From Bin87 sp965220265 (GTDB lineage Bacteria; Chloroflexota; Dehalococcoidia; Lucifugimonadales; UBA3495), in contig CBDCPM010000001.1 in assembly GCA_965220265.1 (NCBI GenBank), positions 1 through 64,000 of the forward strand: a DNA stretch of 64,000 nucleotides, in the 5' to 3' direction. Below the pieces are notes generated by a model. It was not told the origin of the DNA, did not search any database, and was given only the letters and a program-made list of their open reading frames with translations. Both the position numbers and the translations under genes were made by a program. Positions 44,156-52,031 of this stretch are shown one piece after another. The first letter of the stretch is position 1, and the number at the start of each line of letters is the position of its first letter.

Positions 44156-45367
44156 TCACGCTTCCCCATGCTGCGACAGGTCTACGCCCCTCTCCTCATC
44201 CGGTTCACTGAGCCGGAGACCCATGGTGTGTTTCAACACCAGCAGGATTATGCTAGTCATGACGAATGACCAGGCAAACGCGGCCAGAATGCCGACCACC
44301 TGGTAAAAAATCTGCTCCAGCCGTGACACGTCGGCTTCCAGCGCGCCGAAACCGACGCCCACGAAGATGCCCGTAGCAACGGCGCCCCACATCCCGCCAA
44401 CGCCGTGAATGCCGAACACGTCCAGGGAGTCGTCGACACGCAGCCGGTGCACCAGCTCAACGGCGGCAAAACAGATTGCGCCGGACACGCCCCCGATGAT
44501 CAGGGCCGGCATTACGCCCACAAATCCCGCCGCCGGAGTGATGGCCACCAGGCCCGCCACCGCGCCGGCCGCCGCCCCACTGCCCGACTGTCGCTTGGTG
44601 AGTATCCACGAGACGACCGACCAGGACCCCATTCCCGCCGCCGCGGATGTGTTGGTGACGACGAAGGCATTGACGGCGGTCTCAGTGGAAAGATTAAAGC
44701 TGCTGCCCGCGTTGAATCCGAACCACCCGAACCACAGCAGACCCGCCCCCAACATGACCAACGGCACGTTGTGGGGCGTCACGGTTACCGATCCGAAACC
44801 GATGCGCTGACCCACGATGAGTGCGGCCGCCAACGCCGCCGAGCCCGATGCGATGTGTACGACGGTTCCTCCGGCGAAGTCCAGGGCGAACCCCGCTTCG
44901 CTCATCCCCAGCACGCTGCCCAGATTGCCCAACCAGCCGCCGCCCCAGACCCAGTGGGCCAGCGGGGCGTACACGACGGTTACCCACACTCCGGCGAAGA
45001 CGACGTAGGTGGGAAACTTGAAACGCTCGGCGAACCCGCCCGAAATGAGGGCAACGGTGATGATGGCGAACATTCCCTGGAAAATCATGAATGACTGCTC
45101 GTGGAGACCCACCCCAACCATCCCGAACTTGGAGAGGTCTCCCACGAACCCCAGACCGCCCGCGCTGTTGCCGAACGCCAGGCTGTAGCCCCACAGCACC
45201 CACAACACGCTCACCACGCTGATCGCAGTGATGGAGTGCATCATCGTCCCAATGACATTTTTATGGCGCACCAGCCCGCCGTAGAAGAGCGCCAGACCGG
45301 GCACCATGATGAACACCTGACCGGCGGCAATCAGAAAGGACAGGACTTCAAGCTCGGAGAACTCCAT
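44156..45367 (-). CDS. amt: Ammonium transporter Amt
   Basis: A 403-residue, eleven-helix ammonium channel. The N-terminus MEFSELEVLSFLIAAGQVFIM is followed by FYGGLVRHKNVIGTMMHS, the first pore histidine in DFAGGTVVHIASG, FNAGSS after the 5th-6th helices and the second pore histidine in DVFGIHGVGGMWG. It moves ammonium across the inner membrane. The start is ATG 45367, with GGAG 9 bases upstream. No GlnK/PII gene follows, which is unusual for amt loci; it may be elsewhere. Confidence 0.97.
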   Translation of the reverse strand: MEFSELEVLSFLIAAGQVFIMVPGLALFYGGLVRHKNVIGTMMHSITAISVVSVLWVLWGYSLAFGNSAGGLGFVGDLSKFGMVGVGLHEQSFMIFQGMFAIITVALISGGFAERFKFPTYVVFAGVWVTVVYAPLAHWVWGGGWLGNLGSVLGMSEAGFALDFAGGTVVHIASGSAALAAALIVGQRIGFGSVTVTPHNVPLVMLGAGLLWFGWFGFNAGSSFNLSTETAVNAFVVTNTSAAAGMGSWSVVSWILTKRQSGSGAAAGAVAGLVAITPAAGFVGVMPALIIGGVSGAICFAAVELVHRLRVDDSLDVFGIHGVGGMWGAVATGIFVGVGFGALEADVSRLEQIFYQVVGILAAFAWSFVMTSIILLVLKHTMGLRLSEPDEERGVDLSQHGEA

Positions 45368-45370
45368 CAC

Positions 45371-45762
45371 TCATCTCTCCATCACTCGTTTCTCCATCCC
45401 CCAGGCGCCGGACAACTCAAAATCCAGGATCCCTCGGTAGCAATGTAGCCGGACTGCCGCGGGGACCTGGTGGTGCGCATTGCCAGTTTAGTGCAACAAC
45501 TGCCCCCAATGGCACGGGACCGTCAGACGGGACTGAGGAAGTGCGTGCCCCGCCCACAGCGCCGACGACGAGACCGTACAGGACTCTCACCTGGCGATGG
45601 ACCATTGCCTCACTAAAGCCGTCGTTGTATAGCTGGCGCTCAATCAAACTTGGCATGGAAGGGATAAAGGCGATGCAATTTGGTCCTGGCGGCTTTTGAT
45701 ACCGGATCGCGGCGCAGCCCAAGCGCCTTTCCCCACGCCGTTTCCGCAACTCTCGCCCACAC
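45371..45762. other. Intergenic upstream of amt
   Basis: About 390 bases with no supported gene. No NtrC-like or sigma54 site was recognised. Confidence 0.4.
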
Positions 45763-46002
45763 CTATTTGCAGTAGTGGGCGTAGTCGGACCTGATCTCCG
45801 CCATGGTGAGTTCCCCCCGCTCCAGTTGCGCACGCACCCGCTCCTCCACCGCCGCGGCGCTCAGCACAACGGTGCCGCTGGCGCTGGACGCAGTCAGACT
45901 ATGCAGCGTGGTGTTGGCGTCCGCCATGCATCCGGCGTACATACGCGCCATCCTGTCGTCGGCGTCCACCCCGCGGACCAGCACGACCCGCAGGCAGACC
46001 AT
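45763..46002 (-). CDS. Small hypothetical protein
   Basis: A 79-residue protein from ATG 46002 (GGAGG 11 bases upstream). Its composition is plausible (MYAGCMADANTTLHSLTASS ... RVRAQLERGELTMAEIRSDY). No family is recognised. It is 65 bases downstream of the next hypothetical in the same direction and may be in its operon. The frame upstream of 46002 is GC-rich noise. Confidence 0.4.
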   Translation of the reverse strand: MVCLRVVLVRGVDADDRMARMYAGCMADANTTLHSLTASSASGTVVLSAAAVEERVRAQLERGELTMAEIRSDYAHYCK

Positions 46003-46067
46003 TGTCGCCTGCGCCTCCACCTCCAGTGCACGGTTGGCTCTCCCAGACACCCAACGACGGGAACCCG

Positions 46068-46562
46068 TCAGGGGAGCCCCGCCCCATCGACCGCCCGATC
46101 CGGCATCCCCGCCCCGAACCTGTGAGACGTCGCCACCGCGGCGAAGTCGGGATCGACGAAGTAGCTCTGCAGCGGGCTGTTGGCCGCCACCGGCCGGGGC
46201 AGCATAATCCCCCGTTCCCGCTGGAACCGCCGCAGCGCGTGGCTCATCCGCATCAGCACCGAGCGCAGCTCCGCCGCTGTCAGGTCGGCCCGTTGGCAAA
46301 GTGTACGCCGGTGTATGCCCGCAGTGCCGGCCCGCCACACGTGGAGCGCCGTACGCCTGGCCGCGGCGTCCAGGCTCGCCGTGAAGTCGGAGGCCAACTG
46401 CTCCGTCCAGCCGCCCGACGGTGGCGATGGGGAGCCTGCCGCCGGTTGCGGCGCGGAGATCTGCCGCCCATCTGGAATACGGACGGTTGCGCCGCCCAGG
46501 TGGCCCAGGAATCTGATCACCTCGTCAACATCGCCCACCACTTCCACTTGGATCCACACCAT
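46068..46562 (-). CDS. Hypothetical protein with winged-helix-like core
   Basis: A 164-residue protein starting at ATG 46562 (MVWIQVEVVGDVDEVIRFLG). The C-terminal half (FTASLDAAARRTALHVWRAG ... HRRTLCQRADLTAAELRSVL) looks like a DNA-binding winged helix in which LTAAELRSVLMRMSHAL is the recognition region. A Pro/Ser linker separates the halves. I do not recognise the family; a transcription factor is one possibility. Confidence 0.55.
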   Translation of the reverse strand: MVWIQVEVVGDVDEVIRFLGHLGGATVRIPDGRQISAPQPAAGSPSPPSGGWTEQLASDFTASLDAAARRTALHVWRAGTAGIHRRTLCQRADLTAAELRSVLMRMSHALRRFQRERGIMLPRPVAANSPLQSYFVDPDFAAVATSHRFGAGMPDRAVDGAGLP

Positions 46563-46890
46563 CCTGCTCGCTCCGCTCTGCCGGCCGGACGGCGGCGGAT
46601 TGGCCACCGTCGATTTCGCGCCGTTGACTATAACCCACGCCGCCCGCGCTCGCCCATCGACATGGGTCGCAATGAGGCGATTTCGCCACTCCACCGGGTC
46701 GGCTGCGGCGCATGTAAACCGTCGTCAGCAGGACGGGTGTCGTTGTCGATCTTCCCTGCCGAGCACGGTTCGTCTGATCGGGGACAACCGTTCGTTGCCC
46801 ACGGCTTCAGCGTTGACGCGCGCCGTCATCCGACGGGCGGCAATCTGCGTGATGTCATATCATGGCCCCAGTCTCACCCGGGAGACGAGC
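46563..46890. other. Intergenic divergent region
   Basis: About 330 bases between divergent hypotheticals. No promoter could be assigned with confidence. Confidence 0.4.
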
Positions 46891-47997
46891 ATGGGCAGTT
46901 GTCGATATTGCGGCCGCGGCGCCGGTTGGTTCCGCACCAGCCACCCTGGGTGCCGGGACGCCCACCGGAGCGGCCTCGCCCAGATGGTTGACCTGGCGGC
47001 CCGGGCCGCCGAACGTCCCGAGTTCACCCAGCGGCGCGTCATGCAACTCCTGGCGAGGCTGGCTCAGGAATGCTACGTGCCTGCTGAGGATCTTCCTGCG
47101 GTGCTGGCGGCCGGATGGCATCTCTCCCCCATGAACCGCACGGTGGACCACGTTCCCACCCGGGCGGAAACGGACCGGCTGCGGGAACTCCGGGAGGGCC
47201 AGTTTGCCGCGGCCGCGGCCCAGACCCACGAGGAACCGGCCTTGTTGAGCGCGGCGGTGGCTGCCGCGCTAGCGACGAGAAACCAGCCGCGGCGACTGGA
47301 GCGGGTATCGAGACTGTTGGAGCGCTCCGGCCTCACCGACGTTGCTGGCCACACGCTGCTGCTGAGAGCGTGGGAACGGGCGGCGCTGCGGCTGCTGGGC
47401 GATGCGGGCATCGACCTGGACCGGGAGGCCGCCCTGCTGCGCTACGCTCGCCACTTCGACCTGGACGACGCCGAGCTGGACCGCTATGGAATGCTGCGCC
47501 AGTTCATCCAGGGAGCGGCCATCACGGCGTCGGCCGCCGGCCTGATACCCCACCGGATGACCTTTCCTGACGACGCCGCAGCATCCCTGGGTCTGGACGG
47601 ATCGGAGCAACCGGTATGGCTCTTTGACGACGCGGAGTATCGCCTGTCCCTTCCGCAACCGGATCGGAGCGCGACCATCACGGGCGCGGCCGCGGCGGGC
47701 GGGACCTTGCCTTACTACCCGCCGCGGCTGTTCGTGGGCCGCGCGGCGCCCAGCGAGGACCGGGAGACCGTCGCCACCGGCCGCATGGCGCTGACCAGCC
47801 AGGGCCTGCGTCTGCTTGGCTCGACGGCCGACGTCACGCTGTCCTACGGCGAGGTCCACCGCTGGGAACCCTACCGGGACGGTATCGGCGCCGTCGTGCG
47901 GCAGCCCAACCAGCCGGAGCGGCTGGCGGTCTTTCTCAACGGCGACGGCTGGTTCGCCTACAACCTCGCCCGCAACCTGGCGGCGCTGGCCCCATGA
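46891..47997 (+). CDS. Hypothetical protein with N-terminal zinc ribbon
   Basis: A 368-residue protein from ATG 46891 with GGGAGA 5 bases upstream. The N-terminus CRYCGRGAGWFRTSHPGC has CxxC, His and Cys placed to bind zinc. A helical middle follows (RLERVSRLLERSGLTDVAGH and LRAWERAALRLLGDAGIDLD), then a beta-rich C-terminal domain (TGRMALTSQGLRLLGSTADV ... VHRWEPYRDGIGAVV) that resembles the short PH-like beta domains which follow tellurite-resistance or zinc-ribbon modules. Function unknown. Confidence 0.65.
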   Translation: MGSCRYCGRGAGWFRTSHPGCRDAHRSGLAQMVDLAARAAERPEFTQRRVMQLLARLAQECYVPAEDLPAVLAAGWHLSPMNRTVDHVPTRAETDRLRELREGQFAAAAAQTHEEPALLSAAVAAALATRNQPRRLERVSRLLERSGLTDVAGHTLLLRAWERAALRLLGDAGIDLDREAALLRYARHFDLDDAELDRYGMLRQFIQGAAITASAAGLIPHRMTFPDDAAASLGLDGSEQPVWLFDDAEYRLSLPQPDRSATITGAAAAGGTLPYYPPRLFVGRAAPSEDRETVATGRMALTSQGLRLLGSTADVTLSYGEVHRWEPYRDGIGAVVRQPNQPERLAVFLNGDGWFAYNLARNLAALAP

Positions 47998-48486
47998 CGA
48001 CAGATCGCCATTGGAACCTCCGCTACAGCGCCCGATCTCTGCGCGGCTTCGGACGGCTCGGCCCCGAGCCGGCCGGCCGGCCCGCAGAAACACCGCACCC
48101 CGCGAGGTTCCTGCGTCCCCGTCCCCCATGCGCAATCCCCGCCGCGATCGGTCTGCCAGGTCCCCAGGCAGGGGTCTCAGACCACGGACACCCGTCCGCA
48201 GATCATGCCCATGGACGGTCGAAATACTGGGGGTGTCGCGCCCAGCCGCGTTGCAACCCGCCGCAGCGTCACTTCACAGCGTTTCGAAAGCGCCATCCGT
48301 CCACTGCGGGCGGGCGGTAGTCCGTCCACCCCACCGCCCGCAGTGGTGAGACCAGTCTATCCGCTCCGCTCGCGCCGGCGTAAGGACCGGGTGTCACCAA
48401 AATTGGCGCCACTGACTGCAGGGCCTCTCCGGGAGCCGCCACGGCGGGGTAAAATGGCAGCAGCCATCCCCCAGGAGTTTGCGAGG
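47998..48486. other. Intergenic, no clear gene
   Basis: About 490 GC-rich bases. A frame starting ATGA over the previous stop (47994) encodes 108 Pro/Arg-rich residues, but composition after the first 25 residues looks non-coding, so it is not called. Confidence 0.4.
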
Positions 48487-48651
48487 ATGACCACCCCGTC
48501 CGAAGCCGTCGAAATCTACTGCTTCAAGTGCAAGGCCAAGACCGCATCCCGCGACATCGAGGCCGTCACCATGAAGAACGGCCGACCCGCCACCCGCTCC
48601 ACCTGCACAGAGTGCGGCACCAGGAAGTTCCGCATCGGCGTCCTGCCCTGA
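48487..48651 (+). CDS. DUF5679 zinc-ribbon protein
   Basis: A 54-residue protein with two CxxC knuckles, YCFKCKAKTASRDIEAVTM and TCTECGTRKFRIG, which is the DUF5679 pattern. It is preceded by AGGAG 10 bases before the ATG and followed after 21 bases by nurA. The family is small, strongly conserved and of unknown role, possibly nucleic-acid binding. Confidence 0.8.
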   Translation: MTTPSEAVEIYCFKCKAKTASRDIEAVTMKNGRPATRSTCTECGTRKFRIGVLP

Positions 48652-48672
48652 CCGGTCTGGTCGATCTTCGCC

Positions 48673-49899
48673 ATGGCGCTGGACCTGGGCCTAACCACAT
48701 ACCAGCTGCTGTCCGCGCTGGACGGCGTGGTCGACAACGCTCAGACCCGCACCCAGCGCCTGGACGAGGCCATCAACCGGGCGCTGACCGTGCCCTCAGG
48801 TGAAGCGGCCTTCCGCACCGCCGCGGTGGGCCGTCGTCCCTACATCTCCGCCCGCACCGGCCCCGAGGGCCTGCTGAACAGCATCGCCCCGCCGGACCTT
48901 CCCGCCGACTGGACCGCGGTCTCCGTGGACGGCTCTCACATCGACGTGGACCGCCACCTGCCCCTGCGCTGCCACCTCATCAACCTCGGCGGCTGCACCA
49001 TCACCTACGGCAGAGAGTTCGGCTGCCAGCTGTTCAGCGAGCCCGCCCTGGCCGTGGACGACGACGACCTGTACCTCCGTCCTCCCGACGGGACACGCGG
49101 CGAGGCCCTGATCGCCGGCCCCCTGCTCGGCGCGCTGCGCACGGTGCGGGAGGTGAAACGCCTGGCCGACGCCATTGAGAACTTGCCCGATGACCGACCC
49201 GCGCTGGCCCTGCTGGACGGCACCCTGGCCTTCTGGGACCTGCAGCGCGGACAGTATCCCCGCCACGTCGCCGACACCCTCATCGGCGACCGTCTGCAGC
49301 CCGCCCTGGCCCGTCTGCGGGCAGCGGCCACCGACCGGCGTCCGGTGGCCGTGGCCGCCTACACCTCCCGGCCCCGCACCACCGAGGCGTCCGGCGCCGT
49401 GCGCCTCATGCTCTGCGACCAGGGCGACGCCGACTGCAACCGCCTCTGCACCGCCCGCCATTCCCAGTCGGAAACCTGCGACGGGGCGGCGGACTTCGAC
49501 GACCGTGAGCTGTTCGATCTGTTGCTGGAGCCGGGTCACCGCTCGCCCCTCTATCGTTCCAGCCACCTGGCCGCCCGCTTCGCCCTGGGGCTGGCCACCG
49601 GACAGGAGTGGAGCCACTTCTACTACCTGAACGGCGGCACGGAGATCGCCCGCGTCGAGGTGCCCGACTGGCTGGCCGGTGATCCCGAACTCCTGGCGCT
49701 CAGCCACGCCATGCTGGTGCGGCAGTGCCAGCTGGGCCTGGGCTACCCCGTGGCCATCTCCGAGGCCCACGAGCAGGCCGTCATCACCGGCCACGACCGG
49801 GAGGAGTTTCGCCGCATGGCCCTGATGCTGCTGGAACAGCGCGGCCTGCCCACCCCCGAGTCCGCCAAGGCTTTCTCCAAGCGCCGGCCCTGGGTCTGA
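48673..49899 (+). CDS. nurA: NurA-domain nuclease
   Basis: A 408-residue NurA protein. The metal-binding DGSHID is at residues 86-91 and the second Asp is in LALLDGTLAFW (Asp182); the C-terminal YPVAISEAHEQAVITG completes the fold. NurA acts with the HerA helicase as a 5'-3' resection nuclease in archaea; bacterial homologues are found in several phyla. No herA is nearby. It sits 21 bases after DUF5679, likely one transcript. Confidence 0.85.
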   Translation: MALDLGLTTYQLLSALDGVVDNAQTRTQRLDEAINRALTVPSGEAAFRTAAVGRRPYISARTGPEGLLNSIAPPDLPADWTAVSVDGSHIDVDRHLPLRCHLINLGGCTITYGREFGCQLFSEPALAVDDDDLYLRPPDGTRGEALIAGPLLGALRTVREVKRLADAIENLPDDRPALALLDGTLAFWDLQRGQYPRHVADTLIGDRLQPALARLRAAATDRRPVAVAAYTSRPRTTEASGAVRLMLCDQGDADCNRLCTARHSQSETCDGAADFDDRELFDLLLEPGHRSPLYRSSHLAARFALGLATGQEWSHFYYLNGGTEIARVEVPDWLAGDPELLALSHAMLVRQCQLGLGYPVAISEAHEQAVITGHDREEFRRMALMLLEQRGLPTPESAKAFSKRRPWV

Positions 49900-50044
49900 T
49901 CCCCTCCTCGTTATCCGCACCCAGCCTCACGTCGGCGTCGGCCGACGATAAACCGGCGCCAACACGCGTCGCCGCTGTTCCATCGCCCGCGCCGGATGAG
50001 CGCTGGCCACCGGCGATGTTCCGCACCGGCTGGCCGCCGCCGGC

Positions 50045-50243
50045 GCCGCCGAGTTATAGGTCCCGCTGAGCTGCTGCGCCACGGTGAGACAAACCACCCG
50101 ATGTCCGTCCGCGACCAGAGACCCGAACCGTTCCGTGAAGTCCCCGGGCGTGGGCTGCGACGTGCTGGGCAGTTGCGGCGACGACCGCAGCCGCGCGTAG
50201 AACTGGGCGGGATTGATGTCGATGCCCTGGCGGTAGGTTTCAA
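50045..50243 (-). pseudogene. degV: degV fragment (N-terminal region)
   Basis: On the minus strand TYRQGIDINPAQFYARLRSS, PSTSQPTPGDFTERFGSL and VCLTVAQQLSGTYNSA match the ligand-binding N-terminal part of DegV fatty-acid-binding proteins (normally about 280 residues). The first 30 residues are cut off at an ISNCY-like end (50249) and the rest degenerates after 50045. About 65 codons remain. Confidence 0.8.
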
Positions 50244-50248
50244 ATTAC

Positions 50249-50277
50249 ACGGACAGAGTCGCTGGACAACAACAAAT
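50249..50277. mobile_element. Solitary ISNCY-like end
   Basis: ACGGACAGAGTCGCTGGACA followed by ACAACAAAT closely matches the ISNCY tip at 30605-30646. It abuts the degV break. A further GGTCAATGACGCTGCAAATT (50279-50298) resembles the IS21 end repeat near 1116. Confidence 0.55.
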
Positions 50278-50442
50278 CTCGGTCAATGACGCTGCAAATT
50301 GACCCGAGGGCGCCGAGGTGGAGTACGCCTACCGCGCCGGCTACGACAGCCGGGGCCGGGTGTCGGCGTTTCTGGGTACACGGTGCTTTCCTACGAACTG
50401 GCTGCGCTTGGTGGCCGCCGTGCCGTGCAGCGGCCGGTGAGT

Positions 50443-51241
50443 TCATCCCATCCGCTGCGCCCGGTCGAACTCCTGCGGTGTAACGATTGCCGGGAAGGCG
50501 TTGGGCACCCTAACCGCGGTCTCGGGATTCGCCATATCCCGCTTCGCTGCCACGGCGGTGCCGCAGTAGACCTCGTTGCCCAGGATGCGGCGTACGTGCC
50601 TAGTCTCCCACCGGCCGACCGTCGGCGGGTTGGCGCCGCTGGCGTTCAGTTCCGCCGCGATCTCGAACTCGGCGGCTCCTTCGAGGCGCAGGTCGAAGAT
50701 CGTCCGGACCCTCTCCAAAGCCGGTGGGTCCAGTTCCAGCTTGTAGCGACGCAAGCCCTGGTCCCGGACGACGACCTTGCGGTAGCCGTAGGGTGCCTGG
50801 GCGAACACATAGAACCCCCGTTGGGCGGCTGCCCTCATGCCGCGTCGAACCCGTTCCGAGTGGTCGCTGCGCTGGTATTCCTCGATGCCCGAGACAATTG
50901 CCGCCATGTTGTTTTCAGTAGCCATAACTAGATCCACTCCATTGGCCGCCAGCCTCGCCTGAATGCTCGTTGAGCTCGTCCGCCCTCCGGGAGATGCGGC
51001 TCAGTTCGGACACCAGCACCTTCCCGAACGGAGGCTCGGCGGCGGCGGCATCCGCCATCATTCGGAGCAACCGGCCGCGTTCCCCGCGGAGGTCGACGTA
51101 CCCCTCGACCACCAGCAGGTTGTTTCGCTCGGCGTAGCTTAGAGCCACGTCGAGCTGGTTCCTGATGGACGCCATGCCATCGTCGGGCGCGCTGGCGTAG
51201 ATTGCCGCTCGTTGGGTTACGGTGTCTTGGTTTGGTGCCAT
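50443..51241 (-). pseudogene. Large serine recombinase, frameshifted, truncated, catalytic Ser absent
   Basis: The N-terminal resolvase-type domain (ATG 51241, GGAGG 8 bases upstream) reads RAAIYASAPDDGMASIRNQL ... GKVLVSELSRISRRADELNE; a one-base shift near 50950 then puts the chain in another frame (RLAANGVDL), continuing as a Recombinase domain (RVRRGMRAAAQRGFYVFAQA, APYGYRKVVV). It ends at 50443 without the zinc-ribbon C-terminus. Where active enzymes have Arg-Val-Ser (YARVS), this one has YASAP, so the nucleophilic serine appears lost. Confidence 0.8.
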
Positions 51242-51347
51242 CTTTGCCACCTCCTGACCGCACCCGGCCCCACGGGGCCGGGCCTGATTTTTGGCGCCAT
51301 TGGGGTTCATGCCGTTCCCGGTCGTTTTGCTGGACAACCTCCCGTTG

Positions 51348-51890
51348 CTAAGGTCCGCTGACGGTGAGTTCCGTCCGGTTGGACAGCATCCGGCCGTCAC
51401 CGGTGCAGACGGCGCCGGCGGCGGTGCAGTCCGTGGTGACGGCCAGGACGATGACCACGTCGACGTCCCCGGCGGGCCGGACGTGGATCCGCCACCGCAC
51501 GTTGCCAGGCGGCTCAATGCGCGGCGACCGGGTGATCTTCCCGCCCGTCACCGTGAAGGCGTGGTCCCGCAGCGTCTCGTAGCTGAAGTCCGGGTGGGGT
51601 TCCTCGCTGAACCTCAGCTCGAAGGTGAACACCGTCTCCCCGTCGTGGGGCTGGGGCACATCCAGGACGCTGGCGGTCAGGGGCGGCTTGGTGTCGTTGC
51701 CAACCGCCTGCCCGCTGAACGACCTGCCCGCGTTGCCAGCCCGGTCCCGTATGCGGGATGCCGACGCGTCCGGCGGCGGAGTATAGCTAACTGTCACCGT
51801 GTCCCCAAAGGCCACCGCCGAGGCTAGGGTCAGGGTCACCACGCTGCCCGACACTGATACCCGGTCCACTGCCCGCTCCACCTTCGCCAC
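51348..51890 (-). CDS. C-terminal SwmB-type beta-sandwich fragment of a surface protein
   Basis: About 180 residues of an extracellular repeat domain: VSVSGSVVTLTLASAVAFGD and TVTVSYTPPP are the signature of the SwmB-like repeat, followed by SRIRDRAGNAGRSFSGQAV and a second domain FTFELRFSEEPHPDFSYETL. A GTG at 51890 is the only start, and the frame is open further upstream without a start codon, so it is probably the detached end of a larger protein. It lies 140 bases after the giant Fn3/LRR gene and may once have belonged to it. Confidence 0.55.
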   Translation of the reverse strand: MAKVERAVDRVSVSGSVVTLTLASAVAFGDTVTVSYTPPPDASASRIRDRAGNAGRSFSGQAVGNDTKPPLTASVLDVPQPHDGETVFTFELRFSEEPHPDFSYETLRDHAFTVTGGKITRSPRIEPPGNVRWRIHVRPAGDVDVVIVLAVTTDCTAAGAVCTGDGRMLSNRTELTVSGP

Positions 51891-52031
51891 CGTTACCCTG
51901 AAGGTGGTAGTCCCAGGCGTCGAGACGATGTAGAACAGTCCCTCGATCAGGCCCGCTGCGAGGCCCGTCGGCCTCCCGCCCGTCCCGCGCCGCGTTGCCC
52001 TGTCGGCCCCGCCCGCCGTCGTCGCCGGGCG

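Noticed and set aside
47994..48320. 108-residue frame overlapping the stop of the zinc-ribbon gene by ATGA
   Set aside because: Start context is tempting, but the sequence is Pro/Arg/His-rich after the first residues and no ribosome-binding site or conservation signal is evident.
48796..49920. 374-residue minus-strand frame opposite nurA
   Set aside because: Shadow of nurA; the plus-strand protein has metal-binding motifs and fits its family.
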